This document shows positions 34,778-44,400 of a stretch of DNA of 64,000 nt, piece by piece. Under the pieces are notes generated by a model. It saw only the letters and a list, made by a program, of their open reading frames with translations. It did not search any database and had not been told where the DNA came from. The DNA comes from an uncultured bacterium (GTDB lineage: Bacteria; Planctomycetota; UBA8742; UBA2392). The DNA lies in contig CALLQI010000004.1 of NCBI GenBank assembly GCA_938014885.1, positions 372,001 to 436,000 on the forward strand, in the 5' to 3' direction. The position numbers and the translations under genes were made by a program. Positions within the stretch are counted from its first letter, which is position 1, and each line of letters opens with the position of its first letter.

Positions 34778-35287
34778 TCACTCTTCTGCGGCCGTCCACT
34801 TCAGTCGGGGTTGCCCACGGGGCTTCTCGTGCATAAGCCGGATCCAGATCGCGAACTGGCGGGTGCACGAAACGACCAGCCGATGCGGATGGAAGGTGAT
34901 CGCGAAGACGCGCTTGCCCAGCATGTTTGCGGCCTCCTGATGCGGCTCCCAGACACGCGTGACAGGGCCGACGAAGGCCTCGTAGCACAAGACGAAGGCC
35001 TCGTAGCACAAAGCGATCTCGCGCTCGTGAAGCGTGGATTCGGGCAAAGGCTCGCTGTCTAGTGACGCCTCGAGGATGCTTCCGGCCGCCCGGACCACGA
35101 GTCGTAGGCCGTTCGACAGGCGCATCGCAAACCAGTCGCTACCGAACGACGTGGCCTCGATAGTCTGCGCCACAGCCAGTTTGGGGTCGAACCACCGAAA
35201 CTCGGCGCTAGTCGCCTTGCTTGCCGAGATGGCTTCCTCCGCAGACTTGTAGCCTTGCATCGGCGGGAACTGCACATTGAGGATCAT
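34778..35287 (-). CDS. Hypothetical protein, 169 aa, with 7-residue tandem duplication
   Basis: MILNVQFPPMQGYKSAEEAI... A soluble protein I do not recognise. Codon use is less biased than in the neighbours, and the whole block 34778-36103 has lower GC, which suggests accessory genes. Near residues 92-106 it reads CYEAFVLCYEAFV, the product of an exact 21-bp tandem duplication. Segments FRWFDPKLAVAQTIEATSFG and ITFHPHRLVVSCTRQFAIWI look like strands of a small beta-fold; the histidine-rich ITFHPHR is a notable spot. No signal or membrane segment. Confidence 0.7.
   Translation of the reverse strand: MILNVQFPPMQGYKSAEEAISASKATSAEFRWFDPKLAVAQTIEATSFGSDWFAMRLSNGLRLVVRAAGSILEASLDSEPLPESTLHEREIALCYEAFVLCYEAFVGPVTRVWEPHQEAANMLGKRVFAITFHPHRLVVSCTRQFAIWIRLMHEKPRGQPRLKWTAAEE
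34971..35012. repeat. Exact 21-bp tandem duplication inside a gene
   Basis: Two adjacent copies of a 21-bp unit, 34971-34991 and 34992-35012, each ending CTCGTAGCACAA. In frame it adds seven residues and keeps the host gene open. Two identical copies without any substitution imply recent origin. Confidence 0.95.
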
Positions 35288-35360
35288 GCTATGCGCAGTC
35301 AGGCCGCGCCGGAAAGGTGACTCAGCTAAGTAGCATACTAGTCTGAAGCACTGGCGTCGA

Positions 35361-35606
35361 TCAGCCCTTCGAGTTGCTGCGGGACGACTGCACTACATTC
35401 TGGATAGAAGCACTAACCGGGTCCGGCGAAGGCCGAAGCGCCACGAACCGAGCAGCAGGAACAGTCTCCGAAACAGCACAACAGTCCAAGGCCGCCCGGG
35501 CATACTCGGCCGCAAGCCCTCCAACCCAACCACCAACCCCAAGCCGATCAATGAACTGCGCGTAGTCATTGTTCGGATGGCGAGCCTTGGGCGACTTGGA
35601 ACTCAC
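35361..35606 (-). CDS. Small hypothetical protein, 81 aa
   Basis: Begins with GTG at 35606, overlapping the stop of the DUF4375-like gene by GTGA. Sequence includes NNDYAQFIDRLGVGGWVGGL and EYARAALDCC. I do not recognise it. The coupling and shared low-bias codon use suggest a two-gene unit; the poor start and serine-rich tail keep confidence moderate. Confidence 0.45.
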   Translation of the reverse strand: MSSKSPKARHPNNDYAQFIDRLGVGGWVGGLAAEYARAALDCCAVSETVPAARFVALRPSPDPVSASIQNVVQSSRSNSKG

Positions 35607-36103
35607 GATTCGAAAAACTCTTCGGGGTGTGCGCGAACATAGTTTGCGACGGTGCCAGCCCGAACGCTGACAGTGTTCTCGAACTCTTTGTACAGGGCAT
35701 CGTACTCCGCCGCGAATTCCTCACGATCAGGCAGGCGACGCATGCGCTCTTCGCGATCATAGGGGTATGGGGTGAATTCCAGAAACTGGATGATCTTGCC
35801 GACAAACCGCTCCATCTGAGGAATGCCAAAATGCCTGTAGCCCTCCTTCGCGGCGGGCAAGACGATACCGTCGTCGTTGTAAAGCGCAGTGTGAACGCCC
35901 TCGTTCCATAGGGCCTGTTCAAACTCCGTGATCGCAAACAAGGCAAGCTGCCCCGGTGAGGGATCGTGGATCTTCGGCTCGTTAGCCGGATCGCAAATGC
36001 TCTCGTCGAGCCAGTCCTGCAGATCGTCCGCGACGATGCGCTCTAGTTCGTCGTCGAGAAGAGCGCGCCAGCCCGTCGGTGGCACCATTCGATGTTCGGC
36101 CAT
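35603..36103 (-). CDS. DUF4375 (DMP19-like) protein
   Basis: 166 residues starting MAEHRMVPPTGWRALLDDEL. The core QLALFAITEFEQALWNEGVH, then AAKEGYRHFGIPQMERFVG, fits the DUF4375/DMP19 pattern, where a helical bundle carries F-x-QW-N and a following Gly/Ala helix. DMP19-like proteins include DNA mimics that bind regulators; others are unassigned immunity-like or housekeeping proteins. The acidic N-terminus (DDELERIVADDLQDWLDESI) would fit DNA mimicry, but that is speculative. It is probably co-translated with the 81-aa gene downstream. Confidence 0.7.
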   Translation of the reverse strand: MAEHRMVPPTGWRALLDDELERIVADDLQDWLDESICDPANEPKIHDPSPGQLALFAITEFEQALWNEGVHTALYNDDGIVLPAAKEGYRHFGIPQMERFVGKIIQFLEFTPYPYDREERMRRLPDREEFAAEYDALYKEFENTVSVRAGTVANYVRAHPEEFFES

Positions 36104-36253
36104 CGCAAGATTCTATCTGACACGCTCCGAGTGTCCCACAGCTTCGCTGATGGCTTCATTCCCATCGCGCCGCTGGGGCGACAGAACTGTCTGCTTTGCT
36201 CGGCTGCTTTCCCGTGACTCCCACTTTGGTTTGGTTTCGGCTAAGTTCGGGTT

Positions 36254-37099
36254 ATGACTGATAAGGCTATCCAATCTCGCCTGGCGCTGGCGCTCGATGC
36301 CACCTTCGATGCCGGCAAGGCTGTGGCTGAGTACTACTTTGCCATGGGCATTGATGTGGTATGGAAGGGCGACGGCAGCCCCGTTACCCAGGCTGATTCG
36401 CGCGCCGAGAAAATCCTGCGCGAGCGTCTGCACGCAGTGTTCCCCGACGATGCCATCGTTGGCGAAGAGCACGAAGACGCTGCCGGCACCAGCGGCTTCA
36501 AATGGATCATCGACCCGCTGGATGGCACCGAGGCCTTCATCCGCAAGCTCCCGATTTTCGGCACTCTCGTGGGCCTGGAGTTCGAGGGCCAGATGGTTGC
36601 CGGCATCTGCTTCATGCCCGCCCAGCGCGAGTTCGCCTGGGCCAGCAAGGGCCACGGGTGCTGGTGGGTACAGGACACCACCCATGCCTACGATGTCGAA
36701 ACCCTGAAAGAACGCGCCATCCGCGCGCAAGTCAGCCCGATCAGCGACCTCAGCAAGGCCATGATCACCACCACCGGCCAGGGCGCCTTCCACCGCGCCA
36801 ACCGCGTCGCCGAGTTCTTGAAGCTGCGCGGCGCCACCCGCAAAGACCGCGGCTTTGGGCATTGCTGGGGGCACCTGCTGGTGGCGACCGGCCGCATGGA
36901 CATCAGCATTGAGCCCAAAATCCGCGAATGGGATATCGCCCCGTTCGCCTGCCTGCTGGCTGAGGCCGGGGGCAAACTGACCGACTTCGACGGCAAGCCC
37001 ACGGTGTATTCCGGCAACGCGGTGTGCAGCAACGGCGCACTGCATGAGGCCGCGATCAAGGCCCTGCACGGGCCGATGCCCAAGCTGTCGCTGAAGTAA
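36254..37099 (+). CDS. Inositol monophosphatase family protein (histidinol-phosphatase-like)
   Basis: 281 residues. Metal-binding motifs of the Li+-sensitive phosphatase fold are all present: GEEHED (the E70-type glutamate region), WIIDPLDGTEAFI, and the C-terminal EWDIAPFACLLAEAGG. The GTLVGLEFEGQMVAGICFMP strand pair is typical. Within the family the HisN-type histidinol-phosphate phosphatases share the PLDGTEAFI form, so histidine synthesis is possible; inositol-1-phosphatase or CysQ-like activity is not excluded. Stands alone, convergent with the coiled-coil gene. Confidence 0.88.
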   Translation: MTDKAIQSRLALALDATFDAGKAVAEYYFAMGIDVVWKGDGSPVTQADSRAEKILRERLHAVFPDDAIVGEEHEDAAGTSGFKWIIDPLDGTEAFIRKLPIFGTLVGLEFEGQMVAGICFMPAQREFAWASKGHGCWWVQDTTHAYDVETLKERAIRAQVSPISDLSKAMITTTGQGAFHRANRVAEFLKLRGATRKDRGFGHCWGHLLVATGRMDISIEPKIREWDIAPFACLLAEAGGKLTDFDGKPTVYSGNAVCSNGALHEAAIKALHGPMPKLSLK

Positions 37100-37106
37100 G
37101 TCGCGG

Positions 37107-38738
37107 CTATTCGGCGTCGGGCGGCAATTCGGCCAGCTTGCGGGCCGTTTCCAGCAGCGGCTTGCGGCCCTGCACGTCGCTTTGGCTGATGTCTTCCGCC
37201 AGCTTCAGCAGGCCCTGCACGCGCTCGCGCAGGATGCGCATGGCGGTGCGCTGGCCCACCAGCTTCTCGAAGCGTTCGTCGCTTTCTTTCTCAAGCCGCT
37301 GCATGCGGGTTTCCAGCCGCGCGCTGTCTTCGCGTGCGCTGGCTGAGAGGCGCGAAAAGCTTTCGATCAGCTTGGCGCGTTCGGTTTCGGCCTCACGCAG
37401 GCGGTTGCTGAGGCGGCGTACTTCGTCTTCGACCACGGCGCCGGGGCGGGCGTCGGCGGGGGTGATCATCTGGGTGTCGTGGGCGCGGGCCTTGGCGCCT
37501 TGCAGCGCGCGTTCAAGCTCAATGATCTGATTCTTGAGCTCGTTGGCCTGTTCCTCGAACGTGGCGGCTTTCAGTTCGGCCTTTTGCAGTTTGCGCTCGG
37601 TCTCGCGCATGTGTTCCTGCGACTCTTCGATTTCGCGGTTCAGCGCCGGGATGCGCCGCTGCGACAGGCGATAGCTTCGCGCGGCCTCGGTATCGAGCTT
37701 CTCCTGCATTTCGGCCACAGTCTTCTCACGCTCCAGCAGTTGCTGCTGCAGCGTGGTAATCTTGTCTTCCAGTGCTGACACGCGGCCCATCTCGCGTTCA
37801 AACTCGCCCAGGCGTTCAATTTCTTCGCGCGCTGCCGTGAGTTCCGCGTTGACCCTGGCCAGTTCCGCACCGCCCTGGTCAAGCTCAGCCAGCCGCCGCT
37901 TCACTTCTTCGCCGGCGTCGCGGTTGTCGGCGAGTTCCTTGCGCGCGAGTGCCAGTTCGCGGCCGGTTTCTTCGTTCTCGCGGATGCGGGCATCCAGTTG
38001 TTCGCGCAGGTCGCGGGCCTCGGCGCGGGTGTTCTCGAGTTCTTCCTCAAGCTGCTCATTACGGCGCGACAGCTCGGCGTGGGCGTGGCCGGCGCGGGCC
38101 TCAGCGTTGTGGGCTTCAGCGATGGCGGCCTTGAGCTGCGTGTTTTCGTCCTGCAACGCGCGCAACTGCGCGTCCATCATCTCCATGCCCAGGCGCATTT
38201 CTTGTGCGGGCTGGGGCGCCTGCACGGCTTGCTCTAGCTGTGTCTGCGCCTTTTCGAGTTCACGGCGCAGGTCGCGGGCGTCATCTTCGGCGGCTTCGTG
38301 CTTGCGCTGGGCGTCCTTGAGCGCGCCTTCAAGACGCGCAATCTCGTCGGCGGGCGGTGCGGCCTCAAGTTGCTTGGCCTGCTCGCGACTCTGGCGCAGC
38401 AGCTCGTCGCGTTCGGCGCGCAGGCCCGCCAATTCGGCGCGGGCGCTTTGCAGCTCGAGCTTGAGCTGCTCAGGGTCGATGGGTTTGGGTGCGGGCTCAG
38501 TAGCGGTTTGTTCAAAGTCTACGCGCTCGCGAAGGTCGGCGTCGGGCTCGACATCGAGGGGCACGTCAGCGTCTTCGTGCAGGGTTTCGGGGTCGGGGCC
38601 GGAATCCAGCGGAACGTCGTGCACGGCCAGCGGCTCGGCCATCATCGGCTCGGCGACCAGCTCACTTTCGCCAAAGCCGAACTCAGGATCCACCATGGAA
38701 TCCTCAGGCAGCATCGGCAGGCCGTCGGCACCGCTCAT
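37107..38738 (-). CDS. Long coiled-coil protein, unknown function
   Basis: 543 residues. The first about 85 are acidic and proline-containing (EPMMAEPLAVHDVPLDSG). The next about 390 are nearly unbroken heptad-type coiled coil (AELAGLRAERDELLRQSREQ, ERLGEFEREMGRVSALEDKI), and the last 100 are helical with LLKLAEDISQSD. No signal peptide or membrane helix, so it is cytoplasmic. ATG 38738 has GGAG 7 nt upstream. SMC-like or cytoskeletal scaffolds have this look but no ATPase is present. It follows gatA by 52 bp on the same strand, without obvious functional link. Confidence 0.8.
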   Translation of the reverse strand: MSGADGLPMLPEDSMVDPEFGFGESELVAEPMMAEPLAVHDVPLDSGPDPETLHEDADVPLDVEPDADLRERVDFEQTATEPAPKPIDPEQLKLELQSARAELAGLRAERDELLRQSREQAKQLEAAPPADEIARLEGALKDAQRKHEAAEDDARDLRRELEKAQTQLEQAVQAPQPAQEMRLGMEMMDAQLRALQDENTQLKAAIAEAHNAEARAGHAHAELSRRNEQLEEELENTRAEARDLREQLDARIRENEETGRELALARKELADNRDAGEEVKRRLAELDQGGAELARVNAELTAAREEIERLGEFEREMGRVSALEDKITTLQQQLLEREKTVAEMQEKLDTEAARSYRLSQRRIPALNREIEESQEHMRETERKLQKAELKAATFEEQANELKNQIIELERALQGAKARAHDTQMITPADARPGAVVEDEVRRLSNRLREAETERAKLIESFSRLSASAREDSARLETRMQRLEKESDERFEKLVGQRTAMRILRERVQGLLKLAEDISQSDVQGRKPLLETARKLAELPPDAE

Positions 38739-38790
38739 GGGTTGCTCCGCGGCTGGTCATTTTAGGCGATATGGGCCACGCGGTCTATGA

Positions 38791-40251
38791 TCAAGCCAGC
38801 GCGGGCGCGCGCGACGTTGCGGGCTTCAGTGCCTGCTCCAGCGCGTGGCTGGCCCCCAGCAGCGTGCTTTCGGTATACGCGGGCGACTGCACGTGCAGGC
38901 CGATCGGCATGCCGCCCTTGTCGAAGCCCACGGGCAGGCTCAGCGCGCAGATGCCGGCCAGGCTGGCGGGGATCGTGAACACGTCGCACAGGTACATCGA
39001 CAGCGGATCCGACTTCTCGCCCGCCTTGAACGCGGGGAACGGCGCACAGGGCCCGACGATCAGGTCGCATTTCTCATAGGCAGCCGCAAAGTCGCGCGCG
39101 ATCAGCGTGCGCACCTTGGCCGCGCGGCCGTAAAACTCTTCCCAGTGGCCTGCCGACAGCGCGTACGTACCCAGCATGATGCGGCGCTTGACCTCAGGCC
39201 CGAAGCCCTGGCCGCGCGACTTGAAGTAGCCTTCAATGCCGTTGGCGCTCTCGGCCCGGTGGCCGTAACGCACGCCATCAAAGCGCGCGAGGTTGCTGCT
39301 GGCCTCAGCACTCGCGACCACGTAATAGACCGCAATGCCGTAATCGGCGTGCGGCAACGTGATTTCAACGATGCTGGCGCCAAGCTGCTGCATGCGCTCA
39401 ATGGCGGCGTTGCAGGCATCGGCGACTTCGCGGTTCGGGATCTCGGCAAGGTAGCTTCGCACCACGCCCACACGCAGGCCCTTCAGGTCCGTGCGCAGGG
39501 CGGCCACATAGTCAGGTACTTCGCGGCCGGTGGTGGTGCTGTCGCGTTCGTCGCGGCCGGCCAGCACGCGCAGCGCAAGCGCCGCATCGCGCACCGTGGT
39601 CGCAAACGGGCCCACCTGGTCAAGGCTGCTGGCAAAAGCCACCAGCCCGTTGCGCGAAACGCGGCCGTAACTGGGCTTCAGGCCCACGTTGCCGCAAAAC
39701 GCCGCGGGCAGGCGGATACTGCCGCCGGTGTCGCTGCCAAGGCTGAGCAGGCTGCTGCGCGCTGCCACGGTGGCGGCACTGCCGCCGCTGCTGCCGCCGG
39801 GCACACAGGCCAGGTTCCAGGGGTTGCGGGTGACGCCGAGCGCGCTGTTTTCGCAACTGCTGCCCATGGCGAATTCGTCGAGGTTGGTCTTGCCGATGAA
39901 GACCGCGCCGGCAGCGCGCAGGCGCTGCGTTACCGTGGCGTCCGCCGGTGCCGTGAAGTCGCCCAGCATGCGGCTGGCGCAGGTGGTACGCATGCCCGCG
40001 ACGTGAATGTTGTCTTTGATTGCGACGGGCACACCGGCCAGCAGCCCGGGGTCGCGGCCGTCTTTGATTGCAGCGTCTACTGCGGCCGCCTGCTCATGCG
40101 CACGTTCGTTGAGTTGCAGGAATGCGCCCACTTTGGGCTCTGTGGCTCTGGCGCGGGCGACGAAGGCCTCAGTCACGGCGACGGCCGTGAGGTCGCGGGC
40201 GCGCACGCGGCGGGCGATCTCGAAGGCGTCAAGCTGTGTGAGGTCGGGCAT
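38791..40251 (-). CDS. gatA: Asp-tRNA(Asn)/Glu-tRNA(Gln) amidotransferase subunit A
   Basis: 486 residues. Releases ammonia from glutamine for the GatCAB complex, which converts Glu-tRNA(Gln) or Asp-tRNA(Asn). The Ser-cisSer-Lys triad is visible: Lys in PVAIKDNIHV, Ser in GGSSGGSAATV and Ser in GSDTGGSIRLPAAFCG. GLKPSYGRVSRNGLVAFASS is a GatA signature. It follows gatC after a 145-bp spacer full of repeats; gatB is not in the window. The N-terminus MPDLTQLDAFEIARRVRARD agrees with the family length. Confidence 0.96.
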   Translation of the reverse strand: MPDLTQLDAFEIARRVRARDLTAVAVTEAFVARARATEPKVGAFLQLNERAHEQAAAVDAAIKDGRDPGLLAGVPVAIKDNIHVAGMRTTCASRMLGDFTAPADATVTQRLRAAGAVFIGKTNLDEFAMGSSCENSALGVTRNPWNLACVPGGSSGGSAATVAARSSLLSLGSDTGGSIRLPAAFCGNVGLKPSYGRVSRNGLVAFASSLDQVGPFATTVRDAALALRVLAGRDERDSTTTGREVPDYVAALRTDLKGLRVGVVRSYLAEIPNREVADACNAAIERMQQLGASIVEITLPHADYGIAVYYVVASAEASSNLARFDGVRYGHRAESANGIEGYFKSRGQGFGPEVKRRIMLGTYALSAGHWEEFYGRAAKVRTLIARDFAAAYEKCDLIVGPCAPFPAFKAGEKSDPLSMYLCDVFTIPASLAGICALSLPVGFDKGGMPIGLHVQSPAYTESTLLGASHALEQALKPATSRAPALA

Positions 40252-40256
40252 GGGCG

Positions 40257-40395
40257 TTGGGGGCTAGGGGTTTGGGATTTGGGGTTAGGGGTTAGGGGAT
40301 TGGGGCTTGGGGTCTTCGGGTTCTGGGATGCCTGTCTTGCTCGCCTCCCGCCTCACTACTCCCGCCTCCCGCCTCTAAACTCCGGCCTCATTTCC
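40257..40395. repeat. GGGGTTAGGGG element in the gatC-gatA spacer
   Basis: Left part repeats GGGGTTAGGGG, GGTTTGGGATTTGG and GGGGCTTGGGG; the right part is CTCCCGCCTC repeats (CTCGCCTCCCGCCTCACTAC, CTCCCGCCTCCCGCCTC). The two parts pair poorly with each other. It splits the probable gatCA transcript, so it is transcribed. Confidence 0.7.
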
Positions 40396-40396
40396 G

Positions 40397-40678
40397 CTAC
40401 TCAATCACTGGTGGCACTTGGAAGAAGTTCTGTTCGCTGCGGGGTGCGTTGGCTACGGCTTGCTCGCGGGTCAGGCCTGGCTTGGCTTCGTCGGCGCGCC
40501 ACTGGTTGCGGTCTGCAATCGGGTGCACTGTCATCTCTACGCCTGTGACGTCGGCCTTGCCCAGCTGCGCGATGTATTCGGTGATGCGCGCGAGGTCGGC
40601 CGCCAACGCCGGCACTTCGGCCTCCGGCAGTTCAAGCCGGGCCAGTTTGGCGACGTTGCGTACGGTTTGCGCGTCCAT
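40397..40678 (-). CDS. gatC: Asp-tRNA(Asn)/Glu-tRNA(Gln) amidotransferase subunit C
   Basis: 93 residues. MDAQTVRNVAKLARLELPEA is the typical start, and the tail QNFFQVPPVIE is the conserved end of GatC, which wraps around GatA and stabilises the complex. ATG at 40678 has AAGG 6 nt upstream; a GTG 6 nt earlier is possible. It precedes gatA on the minus strand. Confidence 0.93.
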   Translation of the reverse strand: MDAQTVRNVAKLARLELPEAEVPALAADLARITEYIAQLGKADVTGVEMTVHPIADRNQWRADEAKPGLTREQAVANAPRSEQNFFQVPPVIE

Positions 40679-40733
40679 GGCCACCTTCTAGTGCACCCAA
40701 GCTTAACCGGCAACGGCCGGGCATAATGAACGG

Positions 40734-41453
40734 ATGGAAGTCGCTGCCCAAGCCGCCGCAAGCAAATCCAGCCAGCGTCGCCTGCCGGGCCTGCTGGCGG
40801 GCGTGCTGCCGCCACTGTGCGCGCTGGCCTTGCACGGCGCACTTTCTGCCGCTGACGTCATGCCGTGGATGCCCGGCCTGTTGTGGCTCTGGATCCTGTG
40901 GCCGTTTGCCGGGGCCGGACTGGGCCTGCTGCGCGGCAGTGCATGGGTGAACGCGCTGCTTTCGCTGGCGGCCGGGGCACTGCTGGCGGTGGCATGCTTT
41001 GCGGCCAACTTCCGCGCCGTGCGAGTCGAAGGTGACAGCATGCTGCCGGGCCTGCACCCGGGCGACGTGTTGCTGGTGGACCAGACGGCCGCGCCGCAAC
41101 CGCTGGGCCTGTACATCATCGAAGAAGACGCGGGCGGCGTGGCGATCATCAAGCGCCTGGTGGGCATGCCGGGCCAGACACTGGAACTCAAGTACGGCCG
41201 CCTGTTCGCCGACGGCATCGAAGTACACCCCCGCGATGGCACTGCGCCCGACGACTGGACTGAAACCCGCCCCATCGGCCACAGCTATCGCCTGAGCGAG
41301 CCGCTTGTCCTGAAGGAAGGCGAGTACTTCTTCCTGGGTGACAATCCGCCCCGCAGCCGCGACAGCCGCAACTTCGGCCCGATCCCACAGGCACAGATTC
41401 ACGGGCGCGCGGTCTGGCGCCTGCGCGGCAGCGGCTTTGGCCCGGTGCGTTAG
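40734..41453 (+). CDS. lepB: Signal peptidase I
   Basis: Cleaves signal peptides at the outer face of the cytoplasmic membrane. 239 residues with two or three hydrophobic segments before the catalytic part (about 30-92). Catalytic Ser is in VEGDSMLPGLHPGD, the Lys in IIKRLVGMPGQ, and box E is GDNPPRSRDSRNFGPI. All boxes are intact. The extra N-terminal helices are like those of planctomycete and other Gram-negative LepB proteins. The gene is divergent from gatC and convergent with the YdiJ-like gene. Confidence 0.94.
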   Translation: MEVAAQAAASKSSQRRLPGLLAGVLPPLCALALHGALSAADVMPWMPGLLWLWILWPFAGAGLGLLRGSAWVNALLSLAAGALLAVACFAANFRAVRVEGDSMLPGLHPGDVLLVDQTAAPQPLGLYIIEEDAGGVAIIKRLVGMPGQTLELKYGRLFADGIEVHPRDGTAPDDWTETRPIGHSYRLSEPLVLKEGEYFFLGDNPPRSRDSRNFGPIPQAQIHGRAVWRLRGSGFGPVR

Positions 41454-41462
41454 CGGACGGGC

Positions 41463-44400
41463 TCAGGCTTGCAGGGCCTCGTACAGTAGGCGCAGCGGGT
41501 GGACCACGTCTACGCCGCCTGATTTGTCTTCGCTGGTGGGTACGCCCTGGCGTATCTGCGTCTGGCAAACGCCGCAGCTTGTGGTCACGACTTCCGGGCG
41601 TTCGCGGTTGATGCGGTTGAAGAGCGGCATGCCGATCTTCATCGACATGTCGAAGTTGCTGGTCTTGACGCCGAAGCTGCCGGACAGGCCGCAACAGCCG
41701 GAGTTCAGGTTCACGGTCGCGCGCTCGTTCAGCAGGTCCACCAGTTCGCGCGGTGTTGCCCCCACCCCCAGCACTTTACTGTGGCAGGGTTCGTGGTACG
41801 CGACTTTACGCGTCAAGGGCTTGAGCTGATTCTGCATCTCGGGGTGGCGGAACACTTCCAGCAGCAACTGGTGCGCGTCGACGGTGGCATCGGCCACGGC
41901 CTGGGCGTCGGCGCTGCCACTGATGCGCGGCCACTCGCGCCGGGTAGCCAGCAGGCAGCTTGGCGCGCTGAACACGATCTTTGCACCGCGCTTCACCGCG
42001 GGCAGAAGTTTGTCGAGGTTCTCGCGGATGTCGCTGCGCGCGCCTTCGCGGTCGCCCTGGGTGATCTTGCTGATGCCGCAGCAGGCCAGCGCCGGGGTGT
42101 GGCACACAATGCCCAGCGCGGTGAGGATCGCGACCAGGGTGTTTTTCTCGCCGTCGGGGTCGTAGTACTCCGCGTAGCAGCCAGGGAACACGACGGCCTC
42201 CGCGGGAAGCTTCGCGCGCAGTTCGGCCGGGATTTCCAGCGGCTTGATTGCCGGCACACCGTGCGGCTTCTTGAACGTGGGCAGCTTGCGGCGTTCATCC
42301 AGACCCGTGGTTTTCTGGGCCATGCCGCGCAGGAAGCGGTTCTTGAGCAGTTTGTTGGTCATGCCGGCCGCCGCGGTGCCCAGCTTGCCCATGCGGTCGG
42401 GCTTGCTGAGCATGTCGTTGAACATCCCGCCTTTGCCCACGCGGTCAACGTATTGCTCGCGGAACGCAATCGCGATGCCGGGGATGTCCACCTGCGTCGG
42501 GCACTCGACCAGGCATTGCTCGCAACTGATGCACAGGTCCAGGTTGGCCTTGAACTCGGCGTCGGTGAGCAGGCTGACGTCAAGCCGGCCGCTGATCACG
42601 CCACGCAGCAGGTTGGCCTTGGCGCGGGCGCTGTACTTTTCTTCTTTGCCCACGCGCATCAGCGGGCAATAGGTGCGGCACTTGCCGCAGCCGTGGCACT
42701 TCTCGATTTCCTCGGCGATGCCCGGCGCATCAAGCCCCGTGCCCGTGCCCTGCCGCGCGTAATCTTCCCCCACACGCAGAAAGCTGGTGATGCTGCGCGC
42801 GCTTAGGGGTTGGGGCATGGGGCCTTGGGAATTGGAGTCGTCCCCAAGCTCCAAGCCCGAAGCCCCAGGGCCCAGAACTTTGTTCAAAGGGTTCAGCATC
42901 CAGCCCGGGTCGAACAGCTTCTTCACTTCCACGAACAGCGGGTACACCTCGGGGTACATGCGTGGAAGATAAGGCGTGCGCATCAGGCCATCGCCGTGCT
43001 CGCCGCTGATGGTGCCATTCAGGCCCTTCACCATCGCGAACACTTCGTCGGCGGCCTTTCGCATGCGGGCGCGGTGGGTTTCGTCCTTGGCGTTCGCAAA
43101 CGGGTTGACGTGCAGATTGCCCTCACCCCCGTGGCCGAACAGGTGCGCCGTGAAGCCGTTGGCCTCACAGATCTGCTTGAACGAGGCAATGAATTGCGGC
43201 AGCTTCCAGGGCGGCACGGCGCAATCCTCAATCCAGCGCGTCGGTTTCAAGTCGCCTTTGACCCGGCTCAGGATCGGGCTTGCGACCTTGCGGATCGTCC
43301 AGGCGTTTTCGAGTTCGCGCGCGTCGTAGGCCGGCTTTCCCTCAAAGGCCGGGCCGTTGGCGCAGGCTTTCATCGCGGCGTCCACACCGACGCGGGCTTC
43401 TTCCGGCGAGCCTGCCCAGTACTCGACAATCAGCATCGACTGCAACTTGGCGGGGATGCCCTGGCCCAGCTTGGGGTCCGATTTGGCGGCCACATCAATG
43501 AAGCTGCGGTCGAGGACTTCCAGTTTGGTGGGGCGCGTGGGCAGCAGCTTCACGACGCCTTCGGCCATTTTCTCGTTGCTGTCGAAGTACAGCGCAACGC
43601 CGGCCTGCGCGCGCGGCAGGTTCAGCACACGCAGCCGGGCCTCAAGCAGCACGCCCAGCGTGCCTTCGCTGCCGCTGAACAGGCGCGGCATGTCCAGAAT
43701 GCCGGGTTTGCCCGCGCCGACTTCGACGTCGAATTCGGTGCGCGGGTAGTACTGCTGGATGTCGGCGGTGATCGGCGCGTGCAGCAGCTCAAACAGGTTG
43801 TAGCCGCTGCTGCTGCGCGTAGCCTCCGGCCGCTTGTCGCGCAGCAGCGTCGCGTTGTCGCGCGCGAGCTTCAGTGTGGCCGTCGCCAGCTGCCTTTCGG
43901 CGTCGGTGGCGTCCTCGGGAAACCCGATCTCGCCGCTGGCGCTTACGGGCAGCGGGCGCAGCTTCACGCGGTCGCCGCTGGCGAGCATCACGTCAAGCTC
44001 CAGCAGGTAGTCTTTGGCGGTGCCCCAGCGGATTGACTTGGCGCCGCCGCTGTTGTTGCTGACCATCGCGCCCACGGTGCACCAGGGGCTGCTGCTTGGG
44101 TCAGGCGGCCAGAACATGTTGTAGCTGCCCAGCTCAGCGTCGAAGTCGTCTTTCACCGCGCCGGGCTGCACACGGGCAAAGCTTTCGGCCGGGTTGACCT
44201 CAAGCACGCGGTTCATGTTGACCGCGAAATCCAGGATGATGCCCTGCCCCAGCGACTGGCCCGCCACACCCGAGCCCGCGCCCCGACACGTAACCGGGAT
44301 GCCGCGTTCACGCGCAAACGCCAGCGTGATGAACACGTCGTTGGCGTCCATGGGCTCGACGATGCAGCTCGGCCACAGCTCGACCACGCTGGCCGTGGAT

